A DNA stretch of 64,000 nt from Alsobacter metallidurans. GTDB taxonomy: Bacteria; Pseudomonadota; Alphaproteobacteria; Rhizobiales; Beijerinckiaceae. Shown in pieces: positions 25,329-34,380 of this stretch. Position numbers and translations under genes: made by a program. The stretch lies in the NCBI RefSeq assembly GCF_014636935.1, contig NZ_BMES01000001.1, forward strand, positions 971,383-1,035,382. Reading direction: 5' to 3'. Below the pieces are notes generated by a model. The model was not told the DNA's origin. It did not search any database and saw nothing but the letters and a program-made list of their open reading frames with translations. Each line of letters begins with the position of its first letter. Within the stretch, counting starts at the first letter, position 1.

Positions 25329-26114
25329 TCAGCGCTCCCGCTGGTCCGGCGCGCCGATCGGCGGCTCGTCCGTCATGCCGGCCAGCACCTCGGCGACATG
25401 GCGCACCGCGATGGGCTTGCCCTCGCGCGAGAGCTTGCCGGCCATGTTCATCAGGCAGCCGAGATCGCCCGCCAGCACCGTATGCGCGCCGCTGGCCGAG
25501 ATCGCCTCGGTCTTCTTCTCGACAATGGAGTTGGAGATCTCGCCATACTTCACCGCGAAGGTGCCCCCGAAGCCGCAGCAGACTTCGTTTTCCTTCATCT
25601 CGGTCAGCGTCAGTCCCTTCACGGTGGCGAGCAGCTGGCGCGGCTGGCGCTTCACGTTGAGCTCGCGCAGGCCCGAGCAGCTGTCGTGGTAGGTGACGGT
25701 CCCGTCGAACCGGGCTTCGACCTCGGTCACGCCCATCACGTCGACCAGGAAACTCACGAGCTCGTAGGTCTTGGCCGCCAGCGCATCCGCCTTGCGGGCG
25801 ATGTTGGGGTCGCCGGCGAAGAGCTCCGGGTAATGCGCCTTGATCTGCCCCGCGCAGGAGCCAGACGGCGCCACCACGTAGTCGAACGACGAGAACGCGG
25901 CGATGGCCTGCTCGGCCAGCGCACGCGCGGTGTCGCGGTCGCCAGAGTTGAAGGCGGGCTGGCCGCAGCAGGTCTGGCGCGGAACCTCCACCACGCAGCC
26001 GGCGTCCTCGAGCAGCTTCACGGCCGCGAACCCCACGGAAGGGCGCATCAGGTCCACGAGGCAGGTGACGAACAGCCCCACGCGGGGCCGCTGGGGGCGG
26101 GCGGTCAAGGGCAC
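25329..26114 (-). CDS. lutA: LutA-like lactate utilisation protein (CCG domains)
   Basis: A 261-residue protein with two cysteine-rich CCG repeats, seen as CCGQPAFNSGDRDTA and CCGFGGTFAVKYGEIS, plus SGSCAGQIK and DSCSGLRELNVKRQP. Such domains bind iron-sulfur clusters as in heterodisulfide reductase B and GlcF. It is the first gene of lutABC. The start is a GTG with no strong ribosome-binding site; a TTG six bases later is an alternative. The cytochrome c gene lies about 107 bases upstream on the same strand and could pass on the electrons. Confidence 0.92.
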   Translation of the reverse strand: MPLTARPQRPRVGLFVTCLVDLMRPSVGFAAVKLLEDAGCVVEVPRQTCCGQPAFNSGDRDTARALAEQAIAAFSSFDYVVAPSGSCAGQIKAHYPELFAGDPNIARKADALAAKTYELVSFLVDVMGVTEVEARFDGTVTYHDSCSGLRELNVKRQPRQLLATVKGLTLTEMKENEVCCGFGGTFAVKYGEISNSIVEKKTEAISASGAHTVLAGDLGCLMNMAGKLSREGKPIAVRHVAEVLAGMTDEPPIGAPDQRER

Positions 26115-26221
26115 GGCTCAGGACAACTCCAACACGCGCGCGGCCTTGTGGCCGGCCGGCGCGCGACAGTGCACCGGCGCCGACTTCGTTTCAAGCGCGC
26201 CGCCGCGCCCCCGGCGTCGCG

Positions 26222-26614
26222 TCAGCTCTTCTTGCCGGTGGCGTCGAACTGCTTCAGGTAGGCCACGAGGTTGTCGATGTCGCCCTGCGCCTGGATGCCC
26301 GGAAAGATCATCTTGGTGCCCGGGATCTTGGCCTTCGGGTTCTTGATGTAGTCTTTGAAGGTCGCCTCGTCCCAGGTCAGGCCCGAGTTCTTGTTGGCCT
26401 CGGAGTAGCTGTAGCCCTCCACCGCGCCCGAATGACGGCCGATCAGGCCGTTCAGCTGCGGGCCTACGCCGTTCTTGGCGCCTTCGCCGATCTGGTGGCA
26501 GGCCTTGCACTTCAGGAAGACCTTTTCGCCCGCCGCGGCGTCCTGCGCAAAAGCCGAACCGGCCGACAACGCGAGCGCCGCGCCGGCGGCGAGGATGACG
26601 GTGAACTTGGTCAT
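26222..26614 (-). CDS. Class I cytochrome c (c2/c550-like)
   Basis: A 130-residue periplasmic cytochrome. The signal peptide (FTVILAAGAALALSAGSAFA) is followed by the haem site KCKACHQIGEG and, near the C-terminus, the axial methionine in GTKMIFPGI. The fold marker DNLVAYLKQF closes the protein. I chose the ATG directly before the signal peptide. It can shuttle electrons between the bc1 complex and an oxidase or dehydrogenase. Its location before lutA suggests a link to lactate oxidation, but this is inference. Confidence 0.93.
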   Translation of the reverse strand: MTKFTVILAAGAALALSAGSAFAQDAAAGEKVFLKCKACHQIGEGAKNGVGPQLNGLIGRHSGAVEGYSYSEANKNSGLTWDEATFKDYIKNPKAKIPGTKMIFPGIQAQGDIDNLVAYLKQFDATGKKS

Positions 26615-26764
26615 GGACGAAATCTCCCTTGAGGCGCATGCCCGCGTTGGCTGCAACTTGGCCATAGCATGAATGGCGGGCTTCGTTGCAGTGAACCTAG
26701 GTCGCACCCGCTAGACGCCGCCCGCATACGGGTGGTTCCGGCGTCACGGCGCCACGGCCCCCGC

Positions 26765-27682
26765 TTACGCCCCGGCCAGAAAGGCGAGCCCTTCGTCCCA
26801 GGGCGGCGTCGGACCGTAGAGATCGGCCAAATGATCGATGAATGCGCGCACCTTCTGGGCGAGGTGCCGGCGCGATGGGTAAACGGCGTGGATCGCGACC
26901 TTGCGCGCCCCGCCCAGCCCCGGCAGCACCCGCACGAGCCGCCCGTCGCGCAGCTCGGGCCCCACGTCCCAGGTCGAGCGCAGTGCGATGCCGGCCCCCG
27001 AGATCACGGATTCCCGCACCACTTCGCTGGAGTTGGTTTTCAGCGGGCTCTCGACCCGTACGGTCACGGGCCCATCCGGCCCATCCAGCCGCCACTGGTC
27101 CGTGTTGTGCGCCAGCAGCCGGTGCCGCGACAGATCGGCCAGCCGCTCCGGCACGCCATGCGCGGCGAGGTATTGCGGCGCCGCGCAGAGCACGCGGTGG
27201 TTGGGCGCGAGCCGGCGCGCCACGAGGCTGGAATCCTGCAGGTCCGCGATCCGCACCGCGAGATCGAAGCCTTCTCCGACGATGTCCACGAAGGCGTCGG
27301 ACAAAACCAGGTCGACGGTCAGCTCAGGGTGCGCGTCCAGAAAGGCCGTCAGGTGCGGCGCGATATGCAGCCGCCCGAACGAGGTCGGCGCCGAAACCCG
27401 CAGCACGCCGCGCACCGCCGAGGAGCGCCGCGACACCCATGCTTCCGCCTCCTCGACGCTGGCCAGAATGGCCACGACACGCTCGTGAAAGCCCTGGCCA
27501 GCCTCCGTCAGGGCGATCTGCCGGGTCGTGCGATGCAGCAGCCGCGTTCCCAGCCGCTCCTCGAGCCGGCGGATGCGCTTCGAAATCACGGCCGGAGAAA
27601 AGCCGAGCTCCCGCCCTGCGCCGGACATGGAGCCGGCCGCCACCACGCGGGCGAAGATGTCGAGATCGGCGAGGGTGTTCAT
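26765..27682 (-). CDS. LysR-family transcriptional regulator
   Basis: A 305-residue regulator with an N-terminal winged helix (ARVVAAGSMSGAGRELGFSP, ISKRIRRLEERLGTRLLHRT) and a periplasmic-binding-like effector domain (GVLRVSAPTSFGRLHIAPHL, LVARRLAPNHRVLCAAP). The start is the ATG of MNTLADLDIF; upstream in-frame codons lack family sequence. It is divergent from glcD across about 200 bases, the classic LysR arrangement, so glcDEF control by glycolate or glyoxylate is likely but not shown. It resembles the CrgA/DsdC-like LTTR_2 branch. Confidence 0.9.
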   Translation of the reverse strand: MNTLADLDIFARVVAAGSMSGAGRELGFSPAVISKRIRRLEERLGTRLLHRTTRQIALTEAGQGFHERVVAILASVEEAEAWVSRRSSAVRGVLRVSAPTSFGRLHIAPHLTAFLDAHPELTVDLVLSDAFVDIVGEGFDLAVRIADLQDSSLVARRLAPNHRVLCAAPQYLAAHGVPERLADLSRHRLLAHNTDQWRLDGPDGPVTVRVESPLKTNSSEVVRESVISGAGIALRSTWDVGPELRDGRLVRVLPGLGGARKVAIHAVYPSRRHLAQKVRAFIDHLADLYGPTPPWDEGLAFLAGA

Positions 27683-27742
27683 GGAGGCGCTCGGGGAGGC
27701 GGGAACTGAAAAGCGGCGGGGCGGCAGCGTCAGATAAGCACA

Positions 27743-27764
27743 AGGGCATGGACATTTGTGCCCT
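27743..27764. promoter_or_regulatory. Inverted repeat in the LysR-glcD divergent region
   Basis: AGGGCA and TGCCCT separated by 10 bases, centred in the gap between the divergent lysR and glcD genes. This is the expected place and size for a LysR-type recognition site. Confidence 0.4.
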
Positions 27765-27881
27765 GGGAGAAATAATCCTGATCGACGCGGCATCCTGCAA
27801 GGCCCCGCGCAATCCGCTATGCTGAAAACTGAACACACGCGTTCACCCCGGCCGCCCTGCGCCGGAACGCCTGGAGGACCC

Positions 27882-29333
27882 ATGAGCGGCATCGCTTTTC
27901 CGATCCCCGATGCGGGCGTGGTCGCCCGCCGGGACGAGATCGTCGCCGGCCTCGCGCGCCTCGTCGCCCCGGACGCGCTGGTGACCACCGAGGACGAGCG
28001 CCGCGCCTTTGAGACCGACGGCCTCACGGCCTATCGCCGCCTGCCGCTCGCCGTGGTGCTGCCCTCCACCACCGAGGAGGTCGCCTCCGTGCTGAAGTTC
28101 TGCAACGAGCATGGCGTCAAGGTCGTGCCGCGCGGGGCCGGCACGTCGCTGTGCGGCGGCGCCATCGCGCAGGAGGACGCCATCATCCTGGGCGTCTCCA
28201 AGATGAACCGCGTGCTGGACGTGAACTTCGGCGACCGCACCATGCGGGTGCAGTCCGGCATCACCAATTTGGCGGTCAGCGGCGCGGTGTCCTACGAGGG
28301 CTTCTTCTACGCGCCGGACCCCTCGTCGCAGCTCGCCTGCACGATCGCGGGCAATATCGCGATGAACTCGGGCGGCGCCCATTGCCTGAAATATGGCGTC
28401 ACGACCAACAACATCCTGGGCGTCCGCATGGTGCTGCTGGACGGCACGATCGTGGACATCGGCGGCGACGCCCTGGATGCGCCCGGCTACGACCTGCTCG
28501 GGCTGGTGATCGGCTCCGAAGGCCAGCTCGGCGTCGTCACCGAGGCGACGCTGCGCATCCTGCGCGCCGCCGAGGGCGCCCGCCCGGTGCTGTTCGGCTT
28601 CGCGTCCAGCGAGAGCGCGGGCGAGTGCGTGGCCGCCATCATCGCGGCCGGCATCGTCCCGGTCGCGATGGAGTTCATGGACAAGCCCGCCATCCAGATC
28701 TGCGAGGACTTCGCCAAGGCCGGCTACCCGATGGACGCCGAGGCCCTGCTGATCATCGAGGTCGAGGGCTCGGACGCCGAGATGGACGCCACGCTGGCGC
28801 GCATCGTCGACATCGCCAAGGAGCACGGCGTCCAGACCGTGCGGGAATCCAAGTCCGCCATGGAGACGGCCGCCATCTGGAAGGGGCGCAAATCCGCCTT
28901 CGGGGCCACGGGCCGCATCGCCGACTACATCTGCATGGACGGCACCATCCCGACGGGCCAGCTCCCCTACGTGTTGAAGCGCATGGACGAGATCGTGAAG
29001 AGCTATGATCTTCGCGTCGCCAACGTGTTCCACGCGGGAGATGGCAACCTGCATCCGCTCATCATGTACAACGTCAACGACCCCGTGGAGGCCCACAAGG
29101 CCGAGGAGGCCGGCAACGACATCCTCAAGCTCTGCGTCGAGGTCGGCGGCTGCCTTACGGGCGAGCACGGCGTCGGCATCGAGAAGCGCGACCTGATGCG
29201 CCATCAGTTCACCGAGGTCGACCTCGAGCAGCAAATGCGCGTCCGCGCCGTGTTCGACCGCCAGTGGCTGCTCAACCCCGCCAAGGTCTTCCCCCTCGAA
29301 GGCCGCTGGCTCCCCGACAGCGAGGCGGCGTAG
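27882..29333 (+). CDS. glcD: Glycolate oxidase FAD subunit GlcD
   Basis: A 483-residue FAD-linked oxidase that oxidises glycolate to glyoxylate (D-lactate is also a substrate in the family). The PCMH-type FAD domain shows VKVVPRGAGTSLCGGA and PDPSSQLACTIAGNIAMNSG. The C-terminal substrate domain carries the family motif VFHAGDGNLHPLIMYN and TGEHGVGIEKRDL. The ATG has CTGGAGGA upstream. It is first in a glcD-glcE-glcF row, but a repeat element of about 115 bases separates it from glcE. Confidence 0.95.
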   Translation: MSGIAFPIPDAGVVARRDEIVAGLARLVAPDALVTTEDERRAFETDGLTAYRRLPLAVVLPSTTEEVASVLKFCNEHGVKVVPRGAGTSLCGGAIAQEDAIILGVSKMNRVLDVNFGDRTMRVQSGITNLAVSGAVSYEGFFYAPDPSSQLACTIAGNIAMNSGGAHCLKYGVTTNNILGVRMVLLDGTIVDIGGDALDAPGYDLLGLVIGSEGQLGVVTEATLRILRAAEGARPVLFGFASSESAGECVAAIIAAGIVPVAMEFMDKPAIQICEDFAKAGYPMDAEALLIIEVEGSDAEMDATLARIVDIAKEHGVQTVRESKSAMETAAIWKGRKSAFGATGRIADYICMDGTIPTGQLPYVLKRMDEIVKSYDLRVANVFHAGDGNLHPLIMYNVNDPVEAHKAEEAGNDILKLCVEVGGCLTGEHGVGIEKRDLMRHQFTEVDLEQQMRVRAVFDRQWLLNPAKVFPLEGRWLPDSEAA

Positions 29334-29343
29334 GCGGCGAAGC

Positions 29344-29460
29344 CCCTCATCCGACCCTTCGGGCCACCTTCTCCCCGTGCCGGGGCGAAGGGCGCGCCCG
29401 CCGCCGCAGCCGCAATCGACCCCCTCTCCCCGGCACGGGGAGAGGGCTGGGGTGAGGGCC
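29344..29460. repeat. Intergenic repeat, family F, inside the glc operon
   Basis: CCTCATCCGACCCTTCGGGC, TTCTCCCCGTGCCGGGG and the inverted CCCCGGCACGGGGAGAGGGC. It fills the gap between glcD and glcE and could form a strong hairpin in the message. Related units lie near 46.6 kb. Confidence 0.8.
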
Positions 29461-29503
29461 TCTCCCCACCGCCTCAACCAAAGAAACGCGTGAATCAACC
29501 CGC

Positions 29504-30691
29504 ATGACCGACCTTCTCCAGCCCGCCGATGAAGCCGCCCTGGCGGAGGCCATTGCGGCCGCCCATGCGGCAAAGACTCCCCTGGCCGTGGAGGGCGCGG
29601 GCACCAAGAACGGCTTCGGCCGGCCGCTTCAGACCGAGCGCACGCTCACGACGCGCGGCATGACAGGCGTCACCCTCTACGAGCCGTCCGAGATGGTGAT
29701 CGGCGCGCGCGCCGGCACGCCGTTGCGGGAGGTCGAGGCCACGCTCGCCGAAAAGGGCCAGGCGCTGACCTTCGAGCCCGTTGACTACAGGGGCCTGCTC
29801 GGAACGAGCGGCGAGCCCACCATGGGCGGCCTTGCGGCCAGCAACAATTCCGGCCCGCGCCGCATCATGGCGGGCGCCTGCCGCGACAGTCTCATCGGGG
29901 TGCGCTTCGTCAACGGCAAGGGTGAGATTGTGAAGTCCGGCGGCCGGGTGATGAAAAACGTCACCGGGCTCGATCTCGTGAAGCTGATGGCGGGCTCCTG
30001 GGGCACGCTGGGCGTGATGAGCGAAGTCATCTTCAAGGTGCTGCCCGCGCCCGCGCACGTGATGACGGTGGTGCTGCACGGGCTGGACGACGCCCGCGCC
30101 ATCGAGGCCATGGCGGCCGGCCTCGGCTCGCCCTTCGAGGTGAACGGCGCCGCGCATCTACCCTCCGGCGTGGAGCGCGTGCCCAAGACGCTGCTGCGCG
30201 TGGAGGGCTTCCGCGAATCCATCGCCTACCGGGCCGGCGAGTTGCGCACCGTGCTGAAGGGCTTCGGCCCCGCCGACGTGATCGAGGGCGACACCGCCGC
30301 CGCGCTCTGGCGCCAGATCCGCGATGCGTCTTTTCTGGCTGAGCCGCGCGACGCCGCGGTCTGGCGGGTGTCGGTCGCTCCCTCCAGGGCCGCGGCCGCG
30401 ATGGCGAAGTTGCACCCCACGCTGCCGGTGCGCAGCTTCTATGATTGGGGCGGCGGACTGGTATGGATCGCCGCCGCGCCGGCGGGCGACGCCGGGGCAG
30501 CCGCCATCCGGGGCGCTTTCGCGGGAACCGGCGCGCATGCGACGCTGGTGCGCGCGCCGGCGGAGGTTCGCGCCGCCGTCTCCGTTTTCGAGCCGCAGCC
30601 GGCCGCCATCGCGGCGCTTTCGGCTGGGATCAAGGCCAGCTTCGATCCAGCCGGCATCCTCAACCCGGGCCGCATGACGGCGGGGCTCTGA
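29504..30691 (+). CDS. glcE: Glycolate oxidase subunit GlcE
   Basis: A 395-residue FAD-binding subunit, shorter than GlcD and related to its N-terminal domain. AGTKNGFGRPLQTERTLTT, LGTSGEPTMGGLAASNNSG and KNVTGLDLVKLMAGSWGTLG are the FAD-binding elements. The end, SFDPAGILNPGRM, is characteristic of these oxidases. With GlcD and GlcF it forms the membrane-associated glycolate oxidase that reduces quinone. It is followed by glcF after ten bases. Confidence 0.94.
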   Translation: MTDLLQPADEAALAEAIAAAHAAKTPLAVEGAGTKNGFGRPLQTERTLTTRGMTGVTLYEPSEMVIGARAGTPLREVEATLAEKGQALTFEPVDYRGLLGTSGEPTMGGLAASNNSGPRRIMAGACRDSLIGVRFVNGKGEIVKSGGRVMKNVTGLDLVKLMAGSWGTLGVMSEVIFKVLPAPAHVMTVVLHGLDDARAIEAMAAGLGSPFEVNGAAHLPSGVERVPKTLLRVEGFRESIAYRAGELRTVLKGFGPADVIEGDTAAALWRQIRDASFLAEPRDAAVWRVSVAPSRAAAAMAKLHPTLPVRSFYDWGGGLVWIAAAPAGDAGAAAIRGAFAGTGAHATLVRAPAEVRAAVSVFEPQPAAIAALSAGIKASFDPAGILNPGRMTAGL

Positions 30692-30701
30692 AAGTCATAT
30701 C

Positions 30702-32078
30702 ATGCAGACCAATTTTGCTCCCGAGCGGCTGAAGGACCAGGCCACCGCCACGTCCGAGAAGATCCTGCGCACCTGTGTGCATTGCGGCTTCTGCACCGCC
30801 ACGTGCCCCACCTATCTGCTGCTCGGCGACGAGCTGGATAGCCCGCGCGGGCGCATCTACCTCATCAAGGACATGCTGGAGAACGACAGGCCCGCCACCC
30901 CGCAGGTGGTGAAGCACATCGATCGCTGCCTCTCCTGCCTGTCCTGCATGACGACCTGCCCGTCGGGCGTGCATTACATGCACCTCGTCGACCATGCCCG
31001 CTCCTATATCGAGGACACCTACGCGCGCCCGCCGCTCGACCGCGCCATGCGGTCCGTGCTGGCCGCGATCCTGCCCTATCGGGGCCGCTTCCGCCTGGCG
31101 CTGGCCGGCGCGATGCTGGCCAAGCCGCTGGCGCCGCTGCTGCGCCGTATTCCGGGGATCGGCGCCCGCATGGGCGCGATGCTGGCGCTCGCCCCGTCGC
31201 GCCTGCCGGCCCGCTCGGACGCCGAAAAGCTCACGGTGTTTCGACCGGAGGGGCCGCGCACCGGCCGCGTGGCGCTGTTGAACGGCTGCGCCCAGCCGGT
31301 GCTGCAGCCCTCCATCAACGACGCCGCGATCCGGATCCTGAACCGCAACGGCGTCGAGGTCGTGATCCCGCGCGACGAGGGCTGCTGCGGCGCGCTGGTC
31401 CACCACATGGGCCGCAACGAGCAGGGCCACGCCCTGGCAAAGGGCGCGATCGACGCCTGGACGCGCGAGATCGAGGGCGAGGGCCTGGACGCCATCATCG
31501 TGACGACGTCCGGCTGCGGCACCACCGTGAAGGACTACGGCTTCATGTTCCGCGAGGACCCCGCCTATGCGGACAAGGCCGCGCGGGTGTCGGCGCTTGC
31601 CCGGGACATCACTGAATATCTTGGCTCCATCGAATGGAAGGCGCCCGTGCGCCGCACCGGCGACGTCGTGACCTACCATTCGGCCTGCTCGATGCAGCAT
31701 GGCCAGAAGATTACGGACGCGCCCAAGAAGCTGCTGAAGGCGGCAGGCTTTCTCGTCAAGGACGTGCCGGAGGCGCATATCTGCTGCGGCTCGGCCGGAA
31801 CCTACAACATCCTCCAGCCGGAGCTGGCCGGGCAGCTGCGCGAGCGCAAGGTCGACAACATCCAGAAGACCCGGCCCGAGATCGTCGCAACCGGAAACAT
31901 CGGCTGCATGACGCAGATCGGAAAGGGATTCGCCGACCGCGGCGTGCGAATCCCGATCGTCCACACGGTGGAGTTGCTGGACTGGGCCACGGGAGGCCCC
32001 ATGCCGGAGGCGCTCGAAGACGCCGGATTCGGCCATCGCGAGGCGCAGGACGAGCCGGTTTCGTTTGCTGCTGAATAG
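30702..32078 (+). CDS. glcF: Glycolate oxidase iron-sulfur subunit GlcF
   Basis: A 458-residue subunit with two 4Fe-4S motifs, CVHCGFCTATCPTY and CLSCLSCMTTCPSG, followed by two CCG domains (EGCCGALVHHMGRNEQGHAL, CCGSAGTYNILQPELAGQL). It passes electrons from the flavin subunits towards the quinone pool. Length is slightly above the E. coli protein. It closes the glc operon. The next gene has its own promoter. Confidence 0.95.
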   Translation: MQTNFAPERLKDQATATSEKILRTCVHCGFCTATCPTYLLLGDELDSPRGRIYLIKDMLENDRPATPQVVKHIDRCLSCLSCMTTCPSGVHYMHLVDHARSYIEDTYARPPLDRAMRSVLAAILPYRGRFRLALAGAMLAKPLAPLLRRIPGIGARMGAMLALAPSRLPARSDAEKLTVFRPEGPRTGRVALLNGCAQPVLQPSINDAAIRILNRNGVEVVIPRDEGCCGALVHHMGRNEQGHALAKGAIDAWTREIEGEGLDAIIVTTSGCGTTVKDYGFMFREDPAYADKAARVSALARDITEYLGSIEWKAPVRRTGDVVTYHSACSMQHGQKITDAPKKLLKAAGFLVKDVPEAHICCGSAGTYNILQPELAGQLRERKVDNIQKTRPEIVATGNIGCMTQIGKGFADRGVRIPIVHTVELLDWATGGPMPEALEDAGFGHREAQDEPVSFAAE

Positions 32079-32155
32079 AAAATGGCAGCTCGTCTGATCT
32101 TTGCGGTTACGCGCGTTGCTGCAAGTTATGGTAAACAAAAGGTTAAAAATACAGC

Positions 32156-32184
32156 TTGAACGTGAGTGAGTCTGTGGCGCTAAT
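32156..32184 (+). promoter_or_regulatory. Strong promoter of the leader-like peptide gene
   Basis: TTGAAC and GCTAAT with a 17-base spacer. Directly upstream is an unusually AT-rich run (AAACAAAAGGTTAAAAATA) that would serve as an UP element. The transcript would start about 27 bases before the ATG and includes AGGGAGAG as ribosome-binding site. Confidence 0.55.
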
Positions 32185-32217
32185 GGGTCGTCCAACGCAC
32201 TCAGGGAGAGCGCTTCA

Positions 32218-32547
32218 ATGACTGACACCCGCGAATTCGTGACCACCAGCGCCGCCAGCCTTGCTCGCGTCGATTACGCCAAGATGCGTGAGATCGCCAA
32301 GGCGATCCATGAGGACCGTTCCTTGCTCGACGCCTTCGAGCAGGATCCCGAGGGCACGGCTCGCGGCATCAACGGCTTTGAAGTTCCGGAAGGCTTCCAC
32401 ATCCACGTGGCCGACGCCGAGAACCGCCTCTACCCGGCCGAGGAAGCTGGCGTGTTCGGCGACGAGAGCCGCGAAGCCTGGGACCGCATGGAAGTGCGCG
32501 CCGGCCACAAGACTATCAGCCTCGTGGTGTGCTGCACCCCGGCCTGA
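32218..32547 (+). CDS. Orphan NHLP-like (nitrile-hydratase leader-like) small protein
   Basis: A 109-residue soluble protein. The segment SLLDAFEQDPEGTARGINGF followed by EVPEGFHIHVADAENRLYP has the order of nitrile-hydratase-like leader peptides (NHLP): a helix ending in a DP pair, a small-residue turn, P-E-G, then a V/I-H-V strand. The C-terminal 35 residues (from GDESREAWDRM) end in LVVCCTPA, with two adjacent cysteines near the end, which could be a core peptide or a metal/redox site. It has its own strong promoter and terminator, so it is monocistronic. No lanthionine, YcaO or radical-SAM enzyme is nearby, so a RiPP role is unproven. Confidence 0.6.
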   Translation: MTDTREFVTTSAASLARVDYAKMREIAKAIHEDRSLLDAFEQDPEGTARGINGFEVPEGFHIHVADAENRLYPAEEAGVFGDESREAWDRMEVRAGHKTISLVVCCTPA

Positions 32548-32550
32548 GCT

Positions 32551-34380
32551 TCAGGTCATAGGCTGTGGGGCTAAAGGCGCCGTCGCGCTGAGCGACGGCG
32601 TTTTCATGTTGCGGGGCTCGATCGCGACCGCGAACATGACATTGCCCCAGAGCTGCCCCTGCACGAACACGGGCGACGCCACCATGGTGGCCGGCACCCA
32701 GTTGGTCCCGCCATTGTGCCGCATGAAGGCCGTGAGCGAGTAGGACGTGCGGCTGCGGGCGATCACCAGCAGCTTGGAGCGCTCCAGGATGCGCCGGTTG
32801 CGGCAATTGACGTCGTTCCACTCGATCTCGCCCGGCCGCTGCGGCTTCGACCATTCGGGATGGTGAACCGGCATGTAGGCGTTGCGGTCCGCCGCCATCA
32901 CCAGGAAAGCCTCGGGATTTTCGGCCCGGAACCGCTCCAGGATGGGCGGCAGAACGGCGTCGTAGAACGGCGTCGCCCGCGTGGTGTACTGGATCGGGTT
33001 GGTGCCCTCGATGCGCCGGTAGTCCACGGTGATCAGGTCCGACGCCGAAACCTGGCCCTGCTGAACGGCGAGCTCGAATTGCAGCGTCACCTCGGTTGCG
33101 GCCGCCTGCGCGGTCTTGATCCACCCCTGGAAGCGCCGCTCCGTGTCGGCCACGATCTGGTCGATGCCGTCGCCCACGGCCTGCGGCAGCGCGTCGAACA
33201 CGAAGCGCACGCCGTCCTCGGTCGCGCTCAGGATCGTGGCCTCGAACACGCCCAGCGTGGGCAGGTCGAGACGGCCGCGGCCGCCCACGCGCAGCTCCGG
33301 GTCCGGCAGCGCCAGCACGCCGCCGCGCGAGATGTCGAGCGTCACGATGGGCACGGCCGAGAGCGCGTCGCCCTTGCGGAAGTAGCCGTCCAGCCGCAGC
33401 GGCGCGCGCCGGTACTTGCGCTGGTCGCCCGCCTCCGCGTGCCTGAACACCGCCGACGCGCGCTGCGTCAGCCGGTGGAGGGCGGGCACGGTCATGTTCG
33501 CGGCCTCGCCGGCGTTGCGGCATGCGCCCGCCGCGTCCGCGGCTATCTGCGTCATGGCCTCGCTCTTCTGCGAGACCACGCGCACGAATTGCAGGCTGTC
33601 GGACGCGCGGTGCGCGACCTCGCGGGCGGCGTCCATCTGCGCGCCCACGGCGTCGCGCACGCTGCCGAGCACGGGCCCCACGCGCGCGAGCAGGCGCGCG
33701 ATGGCGCCGATGGACGCGCCGCTCTCGCGCGCCACCGTCTGCAGGGTCGCGATCTGCGCGCCGATGTCGCTCGTGGCCGCCTGCACCTGCCCGGCCAGCT
33801 GCTTCACCTCCGTGGCCACGACCGCGAAGCCGCGCCCGGCCGCGCCGGCCCGCGCCGCCTCGATGCTCGCGTTGAGCGCGAGCAGGTTCGTCTGCCGCGC
33901 GATCGCGCCAATCACCGCGACCACGCCCGCGATGCGGTCGACCGCGGTGGTGAGCTGCTGCATGCGCTGCGTCACGTCGCCCGCCAGGTTGCGCGCGTCG
34001 TCCACGAACTCGTCCGTGCCCGCGATATGGCTCTCGATCGCGACGCCCGTGCGCGAGAGCTGCTGCGTCGTCTCCGCGAGGCTGGTGGTGGCCTTGAAGG
34101 CCGTGTCGGAGAGGCTGGAGAGCTCGAGGCTGGCGTCGCGCAGCCCGTCCATCAGGGTGAGCGTCTCGGTCACCTGCGACTGCACGTCGTCGGCCGAGTA
34201 GCCGATTACCCGCATGGTCAGCAGAACGTCGTCCTCGAGCTGTCGCAGCACCTCGCGCAGGCCGTCGCCGCCGTCGGGCGACTCCGACGGCTGGGCCGTC
34301 GGCGCCTCGACGGCCGGGGAGGGGGCGTCATGCAGGTCCGCGGCGGACCTGGGGCGCTTGAAGAGGCGGACGAGGTTCAC
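32551..34380 (-). CDS. Soluble chemoreceptor-like protein with PilZ and C-terminal Cache-like domains
   Basis: A 609-residue protein without membrane segments. Residues ~60-290 form a methyl-accepting signalling coiled coil, with the hairpin tip [20 protein letters not shown] and [17 protein letters not shown]. Around 315-400 is a PilZ domain with both cyclic-di-GMP motifs, RKYRRAPLR and LDISRGG. The last ~200 residues ([45 protein letters not shown]) resemble the Cache-like sensor end of some soluble receptors. It would tie cyclic-di-GMP level to chemotaxis or polar signalling. No che operon is adjacent. The stop codon is 3 bases from the convergent peptide gene. Confidence 0.8.
   Translation of the reverse strand: MNLVRLFKRPRSAADLHDAPSPAVEAPTAQPSESPDGGDGLREVLRQLEDDVLLTMRVIGYSADDVQSQVTETLTLMDGLRDASLELSSLSDTAFKATTSLAETTQQLSRTGVAIESHIAGTDEFVDDARNLAGDVTQRMQQLTTAVDRIAGVVAVIGAIARQTNLLALNASIEAARAGAAGRGFAVVATEVKQLAGQVQAATSDIGAQIATLQTVARESGASIGAIARLLARVGPVLGSVRDAVGAQMDAAREVAHRASDSLQFVRVVSQKSEAMTQIAADAAGACRNAGEAANMTVPALHRLTQRASAVFRHAEAGDQRKYRRAPLRLDGYFRKGDALSAVPIVTLDISRGGVLALPDPELRVGGRGRLDLPTLGVFEATILSATEDGVRFVFDALPQAVGDGIDQIVADTERRFQGWIKTAQAAATEVTLQFELAVQQGQVSASDLITVDYRRIEGTNPIQYTTRATPFYDAVLPPILERFRAENPEAFLVMAADRNAYMPVHHPEWSKPQRPGEIEWNDVNCRNRRILERSKLLVIARSRTSYSLTAFMRHNGGTNWVPATMVASPVFVQGQLWGNVMFAVAIEPRNMKTPSLSATAPLAPQPMT
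32578..32604 (+). terminator. Terminator of the leader-like peptide gene
   Basis: A perfect 9-bp stem CGCCGTCGC / GCGACGGCG with a 5-base loop followed by TTTT. It lies inside the last codons of the convergent chemoreceptor gene. Confidence 0.8.
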
